A stretch of DNA of 64,000 nt from NCBI RefSeq assembly GCF_029893325.1, contig NZ_JARXWL010000003.1, positions 1 through 64,000 of the forward strand. Direction: 5' to 3'. Position 1 is the first letter of the stretch, and every line of letters begins with the position of its first letter. The notes below the pieces were generated by a model. The model ran no database searches. It saw nothing but the letters and a program-made list of their open reading frames with translations, and was not told where the DNA came from. The stretch comes from Enterococcus sp. PF1-24. GTDB lineage: Bacteria > Bacillota > Bacilli > Lactobacillales > Enterococcaceae. This document shows, piece by piece, positions 8,077 to 17,954 of this stretch. A program made the translations under genes and the position numbers.

Positions 8077-9714
8077 ATGGAAAAAACAAAAAGAGAGTTA
8101 ACAAGTCAAGAAAAAATGGCACAAGGCTCAGCTTGGATGATGATTAGTAATATTACTTCCCGTTTATTAGGAGTAATTTACATTATTCCTTGGTATGCTT
8201 GGCTTGGTGCAAATGCGAAAACGGCTAACGGGCTGTTTAATATGAGTTATACCATTTATTCGCTGTTTTTGACAATTTCAACTGCGGGGATTCCTTCAGC
8301 TATTGCCAAACAAATGGCTTACTATAATTCAAAAAATGAATATGGCGTCAGCCAAAAATTATTTGTAAAAGCCTTACAAATTATGGGGATTTTAGGAGCC
8401 GTCTCGGCGGTGGTGATGTTCTTTGGGGCTTCCTGGTTAGCTGAGGCTTCCGGTGGCGGGGCAGAATTGATTCCTTCAATGCGGTCTTTAAGTGTTGCGG
8501 TTTTAGTTTTCCCAGTAATGGCGGTCATCCGCGGTTATTTCCAAGGAAATCAAGATATGATGCCTTATGCTTTATCGCAAATTGTTGAGCAAGCGGCGCG
8601 CGTATTTTATATGCTAATGGCGACTTTTATCATTATGAAAGTGATGAAAGGCGATTACTTAGCGGCAGTTACTCATTCAACTTTAGCAGCTTTTATCGGA
8701 ATGATTGGGAGTTTAATAGTTTTAGTTTACTATTTCCAAAAGCAAAGAGCGGTTCTGGATGACAGAGTGGCTCACAGTGCTAATCAGTTAGAGGTATCTG
8801 CTACGGATTTATTGATTCAGACGTTAAAAGAAGCTGTGCCTTTCATTATTGTCGGGGCAGGGATTACTTTATTCAAAATTGTTGACCAAGTAACCTTTGT
8901 GCGTTACATGGAAAGCATCACTGATTTTTCACATAATCAAGTGGTTGAATTGTACGCCACTTTTAATGCGAATCCTGATAAATTAACGATGGTGGTTATT
9001 TCCCTAGGAACTTCGCTGGCGTTAACCAGCTTACCGTTAATTACCGAAAGTTTTGCTTTAAACAAGCGTAAAGAATTAGCGAAAATGATTTGTGACAATT
9101 TCCAACTGTTTGCCTTTGTGATTTTACCCGCAACCATCGGGATGATTGTCTTGGCTTATCCTTTAAATACTTTGTTCTATCAACCAGATAAATTGGGTAG
9201 TCTAGTCTTGATTGAAGCCTGCTTTGCCGGTTTGTTTTTAGGCTTGTACACGTTGGTTTCCACTATGCTACAAGGCTTGTTTGAAAATATCGCAACCGTC
9301 CAATATTTATTAATTGGCTTAATGGTAAAAATTGCCGTTCAAATACCAGCGATTCGTTTAGCTGAAGTTTACGGCCCATTAATCGCAACAATTATTGGTT
9401 TAGCAGTAACTTGCTACTTAATCATTCGCAAAATTTATCATGTAACTCGTTTTGGTTTGACATTCACCTTGAAACGTTGCTTGTTAATCTTCATTTTAAC
9501 ATTGGTGATGGGGGTGGCGGCTTTGTTGACACGTCAAGTTGCTTACTTAGTTCTTGACCCAAATAGCCGCATGCAGTCCTTTATCATTATCTTGCTAGTG
9601 GCAGCGGTTGGTATCGCAGTTTATGGCTATTTAGCACTACAAACCGGATTAGCCGAAAAATTATTAGGTGAATCCATGGTTAACCGAGTAAAAAGTAAAT
9701 TACGAATGAAATAA
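8077..9714 (+). CDS. MOP-superfamily flippase, YtgP/MurJ-like
   Basis: 545 residues from the ATG at 8077, with about 14 hydrophobic segments and a charged N-terminal leader (MEKTKRELTSQEKMAQGSAW). Sequence and length fit the polysaccharide-biosynthesis (SpoVB/YtgP) branch of the MOP exporters. The pneumococcal relative YtgP acts as a MurJ-type lipid II flippase. The likely role is moving a lipid-linked cell-wall precursor across the membrane; the exact substrate is inferred. The frame is open back to 8011, but conserved sequence starts at 8077. The ribosome-binding site is weak (GGGA, 9 bases upstream). A terminator separates it from the pseudouridine synthase gene. Confidence 0.8.
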   Translation: MEKTKRELTSQEKMAQGSAWMMISNITSRLLGVIYIIPWYAWLGANAKTANGLFNMSYTIYSLFLTISTAGIPSAIAKQMAYYNSKNEYGVSQKLFVKALQIMGILGAVSAVVMFFGASWLAEASGGGAELIPSMRSLSVAVLVFPVMAVIRGYFQGNQDMMPYALSQIVEQAARVFYMLMATFIIMKVMKGDYLAAVTHSTLAAFIGMIGSLIVLVYYFQKQRAVLDDRVAHSANQLEVSATDLLIQTLKEAVPFIIVGAGITLFKIVDQVTFVRYMESITDFSHNQVVELYATFNANPDKLTMVVISLGTSLALTSLPLITESFALNKRKELAKMICDNFQLFAFVILPATIGMIVLAYPLNTLFYQPDKLGSLVLIEACFAGLFLGLYTLVSTMLQGLFENIATVQYLLIGLMVKIAVQIPAIRLAEVYGPLIATIIGLAVTCYLIIRKIYHVTRFGLTFTLKRCLLIFILTLVMGVAALLTRQVAYLVLDPNSRMQSFIIILLVAAVGIAVYGYLALQTGLAEKLLGESMVNRVKSKLRMK

Positions 9715-9717
9715 TTA

Positions 9718-9752
9718 AGAGCTGAGACCTTTAACAAGGCTCAGCTTTTTTC
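9718..9752 (+). terminator. Terminator after the flippase gene
   Basis: Stem AGCTGAGACC-type arm pairing with GGCTCAGCT, then six T. Confidence 0.8.
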
Positions 9753-9775
9753 AAAAAATTGAAAAGAGGATTTTC

Positions 9776-10498
9776 ATGCGCTTAGATAAATTTTTAGCTG
9801 AAGTTGGCTTAGGCAGCCGAAAAGAAGTCAAACAATTGATTAAGAAAAAATGCGTAACAGTCAATGAAAAAATCGTGACTAGCGATAAATTTCAAGTCTC
9901 TGAAACGAATGATGTAATAAAATATGAAGGAGAACTTTTGCAATATCAAGCATTTTTCTATTATTTATTGCATAAACCAGCCGGGGTTATCACCGCAACT
10001 AAGGACGCCCAGCAACAAACGGTGATGGATTTATTACCTGAAGTGTGGCGGGAAGGTTTATTTCCCGTGGGGCGCTTAGATAAAGATACCGAAGGCTTGC
10101 TGCTGATTACCAACGATGGTGAGCTAGCTCATCAGTTACTATCTCCCAAAAAACACGTTGAAAAAGAATATTACGCCCGCGTCGCTGGCGTTATGACCGC
10201 AGAAGACGTGGCAACTTTCGCAGCTGGCATTGAATTATCAGAAGTCCTGTTGCAACCAGCTGATTTAAAAATTTTAAAAGTGGATGAAGCTGCTGAAATT
10301 TCTGAAATTACGCTGATTATCCATGAAGGAAAATTTCATCAAGTTAAACGGATGGTTCACGCGGTAGGGAAAGAAGTTACTTATCTGAAACGCTTGCGAA
10401 TGGGGAGCTTGGTTTTAGATGAAGCTTTAGCTTTAGGGGAATACCGTGAGTTGACGGAAGAAGAAGTGAAGGGGTTGAAGCAAGGTAGCGGTTTTTGA
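9776..10498 (+). CDS. RsuA-family 16S rRNA pseudouridine synthase
   Basis: 240 residues. An S4 RNA-binding domain (MRLDKFLAEVGLGSRKEVKQ, residues 1-60) precedes the RsuA/RluB catalytic domain. The signature is GRLDKDTEGLLL with catalytic aspartate D102, and the LHKPAG block lies just upstream. Enzymes of this subgroup usually make pseudouridine 516 in 16S rRNA; B. subtilis YtzG is similar. GAAAAGAGG precedes the ATG. It is transcribed just downstream of the flippase, after a terminator. Confidence 0.88.
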   Translation: MRLDKFLAEVGLGSRKEVKQLIKKKCVTVNEKIVTSDKFQVSETNDVIKYEGELLQYQAFFYYLLHKPAGVITATKDAQQQTVMDLLPEVWREGLFPVGRLDKDTEGLLLITNDGELAHQLLSPKKHVEKEYYARVAGVMTAEDVATFAAGIELSEVLLQPADLKILKVDEAAEISEITLIIHEGKFHQVKRMVHAVGKEVTYLKRLRMGSLVLDEALALGEYRELTEEEVKGLKQGSGF

Positions 10499-10841
10499 GA
10501 AATAGCTTGCTATCTACCCAAGTGCGTATTCACTTGAAGATTTAGGAAAAGTAGAAATAGAGACAGAGTGGTAATTAATAGTTTATGAAAAAATAAAACA
10601 ACCACAACAAGCAACATAAATACTGATTTAACTCCGCAATTTACGGAGTTTTTTGTCTTCCTGCAATTTTTTCGCCACATTCCTTTAAAAAGTGCGTATC
10701 AATTGACTTTCAAAGCCTTTCGACTGACAATTAAGACGAGGTAAGATATTTTTTAAAGTAGCACAATTAATTGTCTATGGATTAGTGGGAAACGCTAAGT
10801 TTTTAATTGCTTAGTGATTTCTGCTTTTCAGGGAGAAAGTG
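10499..10841 (+). other. Intergenic region and kup leader
   Basis: About 340 bases without a gene. A terminator (AACTCCG / CGGAGTT plus T-run, 10630-10655) closes the rsuA-type gene. Further on TTGACT (near 10702) may begin a promoter. Near 10793-10818 the arms CGCTAAG / CTTAGTG form a 7-bp hairpin in the kup leader. I looked for a c-di-AMP (ydaO) riboswitch, which often precedes potassium genes in Firmicutes, and did not see its conserved core. Confidence 0.5.
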
Positions 10842-10850
10842 GTGTTTTTA

Positions 10851-12845
10851 ATGAAAAAGGGAAATAAACAAAAGTTATCAGCTGCGGGACTTTTAGTAGC
10901 GATGGGGGTTGTTTATGGCGATATTGGGACCAGTCCCCTTTATGTAATGAAGGCGATTGTTGGTGATAATGGCGGATTGGCCAGCATTAGTGAGGATTTC
11001 ATTATTGGTGCGATTTCACTAATTTTTTGGACGCTGACTTTATTAACAACGGTGAAATATGTGATGATTGCTTTAAACGCCGATAATCATGGGGAAGGTG
11101 GGATTTTCTCTCTTTATACTTTGGTGCGGAAGAAAAGTAAGTATTTGATTATCCCCGCGATGATTGGTGGGGCAGCGCTGTTGGCAGATGGTGTTTTGAC
11201 GCCGGCGGTAACAGTGACGACAGCGATTGAAGGATTGCGAGGAATCCCCAGCTTTTTAGAGCGCTTTGGTTATGACCAACAGATAATTGTTGTAATTACG
11301 CTAATTATTATTTCGGTTTTATTTATTCTGCAACGTTTCGGCACGGAATTTGTGGGGAAAGCGTTTGGGCCGATTATGTTTTTATGGTTCACTTTTTTAG
11401 GCGTGATTGGCTTGATGCACTTTAGTGAAGATTTAAGTGTGATTCGGGCGCTAAATCCTATGTATGCTGTGAAGTTGTTATTAAGTGAAGAAAATAAAAA
11501 AGGCCTTTTTATCTTAGGTAATGTCTTTTTAGCAACTACCGGAGCAGAAGCGTTGTATTCTGATTTAGGGCATGTCGGCAAGAAAAATATTCGTGTCAGT
11601 TGGCCTTATGTAAAAATTTGTTTGGTGTTAAATTATTTCGGACAAGCGGCTTGGCTACTACAAGTGAAAGATGACGTGGCGGTGCAAAAAATTGACAGCC
11701 TAAACCCTTTCTTCCAAATGTTGCCGCAAGAAATTCGCTGGTTCGGGGTGGGCTTTGCGGCAGTGGCAGCGATTATTGCTTCACAAGCCTTGATTTCTGG
11801 TTCTTTTACTTTAGTTTCAGAAGCGATTAAATTAAAACTTTTACCGAGATTAAAAATTATTTATCCTGGTAGCAGTATCGGGCAAATGTATATTCCGGCG
11901 GTAAATTTATTATTATGGTTGTCTTGTTCGCTAATTGTTATTACTTTTAGAACATCAACCCATATGGAAGCTGCTTATGGACTATCCATTACGGTAACAA
12001 TGTTAATGACAACTTTCTTATTGTATTTCTATTTAATCCAAAAAGGAACGGCGCGTTGGTTAGCCCATGTAATTACGCTCTTTTTTGCAGCAGTGGAAAG
12101 CATCTTCTTTATCTCTAGTATCACTAAATTTTTCCACGGTGGTTTCGTAGCGGTGGGGATTGCTTTGGTAATTTTATCAATCATGTTTATTTGGGAAGAA
12201 GGCACCAAGATTCAAAAAAGTGCGGTGGATGAAGTTTCTTTGAAGGAATATGTTCCCCAGCTAGCAGCTTTACGAGCGGATAAAGATGTGCCAGTATATC
12301 AAACGAATGTGGTTTTCCTAGTGCCAGAAATGGAAGAAGATGTGATTGATAAACGCTTTGTCTATTCTATTTTGGATAAACGTCCTAAACGTGCGATGGC
12401 TTACTGGTTTGTCAATGTTCAAGTGACGGACGAGCCCTTCACGCAAGAGTATGAAGTGGATATGTTAGATACCGATTTTATCGTCGGTTTAAAATTATAT
12501 CTTGGTTTCCGGATTTCACAAAATATCAATATTTATTTACGACAAGTAATTCAAGAGTTGATGGCAAACGGCGATTTACCGAAACAACCCCAAAGATACA
12601 GTTTAACTCATGGTCGAGAAGTGGGGGATTTCCGCTTTGTTTTAATCAACGAAGAATTATCAAATATTACCGATTTAAGCAAAGGCAAACGCCAAATTTT
12701 ACAAGCGAAATTGGCTTTAAAACGATGGACAACTTCGCCAGAGCATTGGTTTGGTTTAAGTTATAGTGATGTTACTTATGAAACGGTGCCGCTATTTATC
12801 GGTAGTCCCGCTCATACGGTTTTGAAAAAACGTTCAATCAATTAA
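10851..12845 (+). CDS. kup: KUP-family potassium uptake protein
   Basis: About 664 residues. The opening [14 protein letters not shown] is the hallmark of KUP/HAK/KT potassium-proton symporters. Twelve hydrophobic segments span roughly residues 10-440, followed by a hydrophilic cytoplasmic C-terminal domain. In lactococci such proteins are gated by c-di-AMP; whether that holds here is unknown. Start choice is open: AGGGAG at 10830-10835 sits 6 bases from a GTG at 10842 and 15 from the ATG at 10851; conserved sequence starts after either. Monocistronic. Confidence 0.92.
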   Translation: MKKGNKQKLSAAGLLVAMGVVYGDIGTSPLYVMKAIVGDNGGLASISEDFIIGAISLIFWTLTLLTTVKYVMIALNADNHGEGGIFSLYTLVRKKSKYLIIPAMIGGAALLADGVLTPAVTVTTAIEGLRGIPSFLERFGYDQQIIVVITLIIISVLFILQRFGTEFVGKAFGPIMFLWFTFLGVIGLMHFSEDLSVIRALNPMYAVKLLLSEENKKGLFILGNVFLATTGAEALYSDLGHVGKKNIRVSWPYVKICLVLNYFGQAAWLLQVKDDVAVQKIDSLNPFFQMLPQEIRWFGVGFAAVAAIIASQALISGSFTLVSEAIKLKLLPRLKIIYPGSSIGQMYIPAVNLLLWLSCSLIVITFRTSTHMEAAYGLSITVTMLMTTFLLYFYLIQKGTARWLAHVITLFFAAVESIFFISSITKFFHGGFVAVGIALVILSIMFIWEEGTKIQKSAVDEVSLKEYVPQLAALRADKDVPVYQTNVVFLVPEMEEDVIDKRFVYSILDKRPKRAMAYWFVNVQVTDEPFTQEYEVDMLDTDFIVGLKLYLGFRISQNINIYLRQVIQELMANGDLPKQPQRYSLTHGREVGDFRFVLINEELSNITDLSKGKRQILQAKLALKRWTTSPEHWFGLSYSDVTYETVPLFIGSPAHTVLKKRSIN

Positions 12846-12889
12846 AAAATGGCGTGCCAGCACCGATTAGCTGACACGCCATTTTTTAT
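12844..12889. terminator. Bidirectional terminator between kup and the MATE gene
   Basis: AAAAAATGGCGTG ... CACGCCATTTTTT, symmetrical A and T runs between convergent genes. Confidence 0.85.
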
Positions 12890-14241
12890 TCCCTAAGTAA
12901 TTCCTGCTCTTTCTCCAGCCCTTGCAATTGTTTGACTGCTTTAAAGTAAGAATACAAAAGCACCACCACTGAGCCAATCCACGCTAACGGAGAAGCGCTA
13001 GCAGCTCCGGCATAACCGAAAATCCCCGTTAAGAAAATCGCCGCTAAAGAACGCATAATCAATTCCATAATGCCGGCAATCGTCGGAATCACACTCTGCC
13101 CTAAACCTTGTAAAGTATAGCGAATAATAAATAAAATCGCTAAAATCCAATACATTGAGCCGTTAATATTGAAATAAATTTGCGCCAATTGAAAGACTCT
13201 GGTTTCTGACTGATTCACAAAGAGCTGCACTAAATTATGGCCAAAAGTGATGACGGTTACGCCGGCGATAATACTAAAACCACAGCTTAATAACAGCGAT
13301 TGTTTAACGCCAGTTAAAATCCGTCCATATTTTTTAGCACCATAGTTTTGAGCGGTAAAGGTTCCCATGGCAACGCCAAATGACATCATCGGCTGCGTAG
13401 CAAATTGGTCAATCCGTCCAGCTGCTGCTTGAGCGGCAACTTCATCGGTTCCTAAACTGTTTAAAGCACTTTGTAAAATCACCGCGCCAATCGCGATAAT
13501 TGAAGTTTGAAAAGCCATCGGTAAAGCGATATTTAAATGGTCGCGGATTTCTTTTTTATCAATGACAAAATCACTTTTACGTAGTTGTAAATTAGGCACT
13601 TTGAACTTAATAAAAATAATACAAGCGATACTGGAAGCTAGCTGCGCCAAAATCGTTGCATAAGCTGCACCAGCAACCCCCAAATGGAAAATGACGATAA
13701 AAGTTAAATCCAACCCCACATTAACAATCACGGCAATCGTTAAAAAGAGCAGCGGCGTCCGACTATCTCCCAGAGCCCGAATCATATTTGAAAGTAAATT
13801 GTAAGAAACCGAAGCAAAAATCCCAGCTAAAATCACCGAAATAAAACTTTTAGCCAAATCGAAAATTTCGGCTGGCGTTTGCATTAAAGTCAGCATTGGC
13901 CCTACTAATAGTAAGCTTAAAGCTGTTAAAACAACGGTCACGCCCATACAAATAATTATACTAGTGGCAAAACTGCGTTTCACCCCTTTATAATCTTGCG
14001 CCCCAAAGCGCTGCGCCGTTAAAATCGACAACCCCGACGTTAACCCTTGAGCAAAACCCAGAATTAAAAAGGTGATACTGCCGGTAGCTCCCACCGCCGC
14101 CAAAGCGTTTTTCCCTAGGGTCTGCCCGACGATAATCATATCCACCATGTTATAAAATTGTTGAAAAATATTCCCAATTAATAAAGGAATGGTAAAAAGG
14201 AAGATGAGTTTAATTGGACTTCCTGTTGTTAAATCACGCAC
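12886..14241 (-). CDS. MATE-family multidrug/cation efflux transporter
   Basis: 451 residues with about 12 membrane segments in two halves. The N-terminus MRDLTTGSPIKLIFLFTIPLLIG and the block NMVDMIIVGQTLG are typical of the DinF/MepA-like branch of MATE exporters, which exchange drugs for Na+ or H+. The start is a GTG supported by GGAGGG six bases upstream. It is transcribed alone. The substrate cannot be told from sequence. Confidence 0.85.
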   Translation of the reverse strand: MRDLTTGSPIKLIFLFTIPLLIGNIFQQFYNMVDMIIVGQTLGKNALAAVGATGSITFLILGFAQGLTSGLSILTAQRFGAQDYKGVKRSFATSIIICMGVTVVLTALSLLLVGPMLTLMQTPAEIFDLAKSFISVILAGIFASVSYNLLSNMIRALGDSRTPLLFLTIAVIVNVGLDLTFIVIFHLGVAGAAYATILAQLASSIACIIFIKFKVPNLQLRKSDFVIDKKEIRDHLNIALPMAFQTSIIAIGAVILQSALNSLGTDEVAAQAAAGRIDQFATQPMMSFGVAMGTFTAQNYGAKKYGRILTGVKQSLLLSCGFSIIAGVTVITFGHNLVQLFVNQSETRVFQLAQIYFNINGSMYWILAILFIIRYTLQGLGQSVIPTIAGIMELIMRSLAAIFLTGIFGYAGAASASPLAWIGSVVVLLYSYFKAVKQLQGLEKEQELLRE

Positions 14242-14426
14242 TGTTTCCCTCCATCTATCTAAATAAAAATTAAAAAGTTTATGCTAATAAGTTATCTTAG
14301 CATAAACTCGTTGCTTTGCAATGGATAAAATCATTACAAAAATGGGTATATTTTGTTTTTTCTGCTATAGAAAAGGCTTACTGTTTTAAATTGTGCATGG
14401 ATTTTGCTACTGCACTAAGTGCCAAC

Positions 14427-14455
14427 TTGCATTCCTCCGCTTTTTCTAATAAGAT
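14427..14455 (+). promoter_or_regulatory. Possible promoter of the two-component system
   Basis: TTGCAT (14427-14432) and TAAGAT (14450-14455), 17-base spacer. Confidence 0.4.
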
Positions 14456-14491
14456 AATTTTAAGTGAAAAAACGAGAAAGCAGGTGAGTTG

Positions 14492-15184
14492 ATGCAACAA
14501 CATAATAAGATTTTTTTAGTGGAAGATGATGAAAAAATTTGTCAGATTCTGCATGATGAATTAGAGAAATGGGCCTATGATGTGGCGGTGGTTAGTGACT
14601 TTCAAAAGGTTTTGGCGGAATTTCAAGAATTTCAGCCGGATTTAGTTTTGTTAGATATTTCGTTGCCTTATTTTAATGGTTACCATTGGTGTCAAGAAAT
14701 TCGCAAAGTATCGACGGTGCCGATTTTGTTTTTATCTTCAGCTAATGACAAGATGAATCAGTTGATGGCGATGAACATGGGTGGCGACGATTTTATCGGT
14801 AAACCTGTCGATTTAGATTTATTAGTAGCAAAGTTGCAGGCAGTTTTTCGTCGGAACTATACTTTTATTGAAAATGACCAGGAATTAGTTTATCAAGAAG
14901 CGGTGTTAAATGTTTTGGAAGGAGAATTGCGCTTAGGGGAAAAACGCGTCAACTTAACTCCGACAGAAACTAAAATTGTCGCTTTATTATTTGCTAACGC
15001 AGAAAAAACCGTAACGAAAGAAGCGATTATGGAAAAATTGTGGGAAAGCGAAGAATTTATTAGCAAAAATACTTTGACGGTGAATATGACGCGCTTGCGG
15101 AAAAAGCTCAACGCTAATGGGTTTCCGACTTTGATTCATACCATAAAAGGCATGGGCTACATGTTGGTGAAAAAAGATGCGTAA
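14492..15184 (+). CDS. OmpR/PhoB-family response regulator (BceR/SapR type)
   Basis: About 230 residues. The receiver domain carries the acidic pair EDDEK and phospho-acceptor D55 in LVLLDISLP, with the conserved lysine in GKPVD. A winged-helix DNA-binding domain fills residues ~130-230. The sequence resembles BceR/GraR-type regulators that respond to cell-envelope antibiotics. In E. faecalis the equivalent pair SapRS controls bacitracin-responsive ABC transporters encoded elsewhere. I use the ATG at 14492 rather than the TTG just before it, because AGGTGA is too close to the TTG. It overlaps the kinase gene by 8 bases. Confidence 0.88.
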   Translation: MQQHNKIFLVEDDEKICQILHDELEKWAYDVAVVSDFQKVLAEFQEFQPDLVLLDISLPYFNGYHWCQEIRKVSTVPILFLSSANDKMNQLMAMNMGGDDFIGKPVDLDLLVAKLQAVFRRNYTFIENDQELVYQEAVLNVLEGELRLGEKRVNLTPTETKIVALLFANAEKTVTKEAIMEKLWESEEFISKNTLTVNMTRLRKKLNANGFPTLIHTIKGMGYMLVKKDA

Positions 15185-16199
15185 AATTGTTAGTTTTATC
15201 GGGGAAGTATTGAAAGAAAATCTTGCTTTTATCAGTATTTATTTAGTGGTAGTGGCTTTGTTTGTTAGTACTTTTTATTTACATGATGTGGCTTTTGCTG
15301 TTTATAGCGATGCTTTATTTTTTACTTTGCCGGTACTAGGGATTTTTCTGTGTTATCGTGGTTGGCGCTTATGGCGGCAACATCAATTTTTAGTGAAGTT
15401 GCAAAAACAGCCCTGGTTTCAGTTGTTAGAAGAGGATTTTGTTAAAGGCGGCTTGTTGGAACGGGATTATCGACAACTTTTACAAAAAGTGTCGCAACAA
15501 ATTCAGCGATTAAATTCTGAAGCGGAGATTCAGGAAAAAGAATTAATGGACTATTATGGTTTGTGGACTCATCAAATAAAAACTCCTTTAGCGGCTTTGG
15601 ATTTAATGGTGCAGCAAACCCAACCGCCAATAAATAAAGAAATGAAAGATGAACTTTTCAAAATTCAGCAGTATTTAGATATGATGTTGCAATATTTACG
15701 CTTGCAGTCGATTCATAATGATTTCCGCTTTGAAACCTTTACCTTAGAAGAATTGGTGAAAAAAGTCATTAAAAAATATGCGAGTTTCTTCATCTATAAA
15801 GATTTAGAAGTTCAATTGGACAATTTAACTGGGAAAATCACTACTGATGAAAAATGGTTTTGCTTTATTTTAGAGCAAGTGATTTTCAATGCGATTAAAT
15901 ACACAAAAACTGGCGGGATTACGATTTTTTCACCAGCTGATTCAGCAGGTGCGTTGCATATTAAAGATACCGGCCAAGGGATTTTAGCTGAAGATGTCCC
16001 GCGGGTTTTTGAAAAAGGCTATACCGGTTTTAATGGTCGGGAAAATCAAAAAGCTAGTGGCTTAGGGCTGTTTATGAGTCGTGAAATTGCGCAACAGCTA
16101 GGAATTGAAATTTCTTTAACTTCAGAAATTGGTATTGGCACGGAAGTTGTTCTAGTCAGTCAACAAGGCTGGCAAAAAGAATGGAAAAAGGAACGATAA
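15177..16199 (+). CDS. Intramembrane-sensing histidine kinase (BceS/SapS type)
   Basis: 340 residues. Two N-terminal membrane helices joined by a very short loop (residues ~15-62) leave almost no extracellular sensor, the layout of BceS-like intramembrane kinases. The H-box is WTHQIKTPLAAL with H132. The N, G1 and G2 boxes (NAIKYTK, DTGQGI, GLGLFMS) are intact. Such kinases normally sense drugs through a BceAB-type ABC transporter, yet none is adjacent. The start overlaps the regulator stop, which suggests translational coupling. Confidence 0.88.
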   Translation: MRKIVSFIGEVLKENLAFISIYLVVVALFVSTFYLHDVAFAVYSDALFFTLPVLGIFLCYRGWRLWRQHQFLVKLQKQPWFQLLEEDFVKGGLLERDYRQLLQKVSQQIQRLNSEAEIQEKELMDYYGLWTHQIKTPLAALDLMVQQTQPPINKEMKDELFKIQQYLDMMLQYLRLQSIHNDFRFETFTLEELVKKVIKKYASFFIYKDLEVQLDNLTGKITTDEKWFCFILEQVIFNAIKYTKTGGITIFSPADSAGALHIKDTGQGILAEDVPRVFEKGYTGFNGRENQKASGLGLFMSREIAQQLGIEISLTSEIGIGTEVVLVSQQGWQKEWKKER

Positions 16200-16340
16200 A
16201 CCGAAAAAAATTGAGCTAAATTCTTAATAAAATAAAGATTTTTTGAAGTGCATTTAAGATGATTTAAAAGAAAACGCTCGCTTTTTATCAAAAAGTAGTA
16301 TAATTTAATTGCAACATAAAATGAAAGGAGCTTTATTTTA

Positions 16341-17108
16341 ATGAAAAAAATATTTTTTGGTCTAGTTGCAGTATTAGGTAGTGTTTTATTCTTTAGTAAG
16401 GAAGCTCAGGCAGTTGATATGTATCGCATGTATAATTCAAATAGTGGCGAACATTTATATACTTGGAATATGTTTGAGCGAGACAGCTTGTTTGTAGACG
16501 GTTGGGATTATGAAGGTGTTGCGTGGACCTATCCAGTTCATGCTGGCGGTCATGCGATTCATCGTCTGTACAATCCAAATACTGGTGACCACCATTATAC
16601 AATTAATGGCTACGAAGTAACTCATTTGGAAAAAAATGGCTGGAATAATGAAGGGATAACAGGTTATTCATCTCTAAATACAACCGTGCCAGTCTACCGT
16701 GTTTATAATCCACAAGCGGAAATTGGTAGCCATCACTATACAGTTAATATGGCTGAAGTGAAACAATTGATTAAAGCTGGTTGGCAAGACGAAGGAATCG
16801 GTTGGTATGTTTATTCTACCGATGTTTCTAAAGAAGTGATTCCAGCTGAAATCAGAGGGAACTTCGAAGGCCGTAGCGCTTCTGATAAATCAAAAATCCG
16901 CGTAGGCTTAACGAAAAATGAAGTCATCTATAAAGGCAAAGCCTACAAAGCGACTGAAGCTAAATATCAAGGCGGCGAATGGGTTATTAGCTGGGACGTT
17001 GATGATTTTGAAGAACGTTACAGTACAACCGTTACTAACACTCAACCATTTACGGTAGAAGTTGCCAAAAAAGGCATCGTATTTAACGGCGTTACTTACG
17101 ATAAATAA
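16341..17108 (+). CDS. Secreted protein with three DUF5648 repeats
   Basis: 255 residues. Signal peptide MKKIFFGLVAVLGSVLFFSKEAQA. Residues ~26-160 hold three ~43-residue repeats of the DUF5648 type (YRMYNSNSGEHLYT...GWDYEG-aromatic). The third has the longer NPQAEIGSHHYT form. A C-terminal domain of ~80 residues (EIRGNFEGRSASDK...) has no name I recognise. No wall anchor or transmembrane tail is present, so it is probably released. DUF5648 repeats often accompany cell-wall or carbohydrate-active exoproteins; binding is inferred. AAAGGAG precedes the ATG and a TATAAT lies at 16299-16304. Confidence 0.8.
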   Translation: MKKIFFGLVAVLGSVLFFSKEAQAVDMYRMYNSNSGEHLYTWNMFERDSLFVDGWDYEGVAWTYPVHAGGHAIHRLYNPNTGDHHYTINGYEVTHLEKNGWNNEGITGYSSLNTTVPVYRVYNPQAEIGSHHYTVNMAEVKQLIKAGWQDEGIGWYVYSTDVSKEVIPAEIRGNFEGRSASDKSKIRVGLTKNEVIYKGKAYKATEAKYQGGEWVISWDVDDFEERYSTTVTNTQPFTVEVAKKGIVFNGVTYDK

Positions 17109-17118
17109 TAAAAATAAA

Positions 17119-17160
17119 ACAGGCGATTATCAATTTGCGTTGATAACCGCCTGTTTTTTT
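17119..17160. terminator. Bidirectional terminator
   Basis: AACAGGCG-TTATCAA type arms with TTGATAACCGCCTGTT and a T-run on one side and an A-run on the other; serves two convergent genes. Confidence 0.85.
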
Positions 17161-17791
17161 AATCCTCAATCACTAACCCTAACCCCGTTGCGATGACAAT
17201 CGCTTGCTCTTGATTAACTTGCAAGCCGCGCAATAACTCAAGGGAAAGCGCAATCCACTGAAAGTGATTACTGCGGAAATCTAAACCTTGCAATTTAGTG
17301 TGGAACCAACTAGAATCATCTAAATTACAGTTTTTCAGCAATAAATTTTTCCAATCTACCTCGAAAAATTCACTGCGAGATAACTGACAGTTTTCAAAAG
17401 TAACTACTTTTAAATTTCCGTGACTAAAGGAAGTGAACTCGCCTAAGCAATCAATAAATTGACAATCCCGCAAATAACTTTCTGCAAAATTAGTGCCGAT
17501 TAATTTGCAATTTTTAAAAACGACTTGATGAAAGCTGGCAGCTAGCCATTCTGCATTAGATAAATCACAATGATCAAAAACCACATTACTACATTCAAAA
17601 CGCTCGAAGCGACTATTGCGCAGCGTAACATGATCTAACTGGCAACCGCGGAAAATAATGTTGCTACCAGAAGCATAACTAACATCTTGTTGGAAAAATA
17701 AATTACCATCAAAAAGCATTTCTTCTTCAACATCTAAAAAGTTTTCTGTTAATTTTGGCAAAATTGGTGAAATTGGCGTAACTTTTTTCAT
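17159..17791 (-). CDS. Pentapeptide-repeat protein, Qnr-like
   Basis: 210 residues built of repeated five-residue units with a central F or L (for example FERFE CSNVV FDHCD LSNAE), predicting a right-handed quadrilateral beta-helix. Length and tail (NQEQAIVIATGLGLVIED) resemble Qnr proteins, which end in QEQ...LGVIV, and E. faecalis has a chromosomal Qnr-like protein of about 211 residues. DNA-gyrase protection is therefore possible but inferred. The ribosome-binding site is weak (AGG about 14 bases from the ATG). It stands alone opposite the infC operon. Confidence 0.75.
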   Translation of the reverse strand: MKKVTPISPILPKLTENFLDVEEEMLFDGNLFFQQDVSYASGSNIIFRGCQLDHVTLRNSRFERFECSNVVFDHCDLSNAEWLAASFHQVVFKNCKLIGTNFAESYLRDCQFIDCLGEFTSFSHGNLKVVTFENCQLSRSEFFEVDWKNLLLKNCNLDDSSWFHTKLQGLDFRSNHFQWIALSLELLRGLQVNQEQAIVIATGLGLVIED

Positions 17792-17918
17792 AATCTGTTC
17801 ACGACCTTATTTATTTTTAAGCAATTGAAGTGCAATTAGCCTACTCTTGCTTTAATAGTAATAGATAGTTGGCGAAAGTTAAAGTCCTAAAAGAATAAAA
17901 ATATTTTGCAGGAATCGA

Positions 17919-17947
17919 TTGACAATTGACCTGCAAACCGTTAAACT
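17919..17947 (+). promoter_or_regulatory. Promoter of the infC-rpmI-rplT operon
   Basis: TTGACA (17919-17924), 17-base spacer, TAAACT (17942-17947). Confidence 0.6.
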
Positions 17948-17954
17948 ATAAAAG

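Noticed and set aside
10660-10850. c-di-AMP (ydaO) riboswitch before kup
   Set aside because: Context suggested it, but the conserved core and pseudoknot sequences are not visible; only a simple hairpin is.
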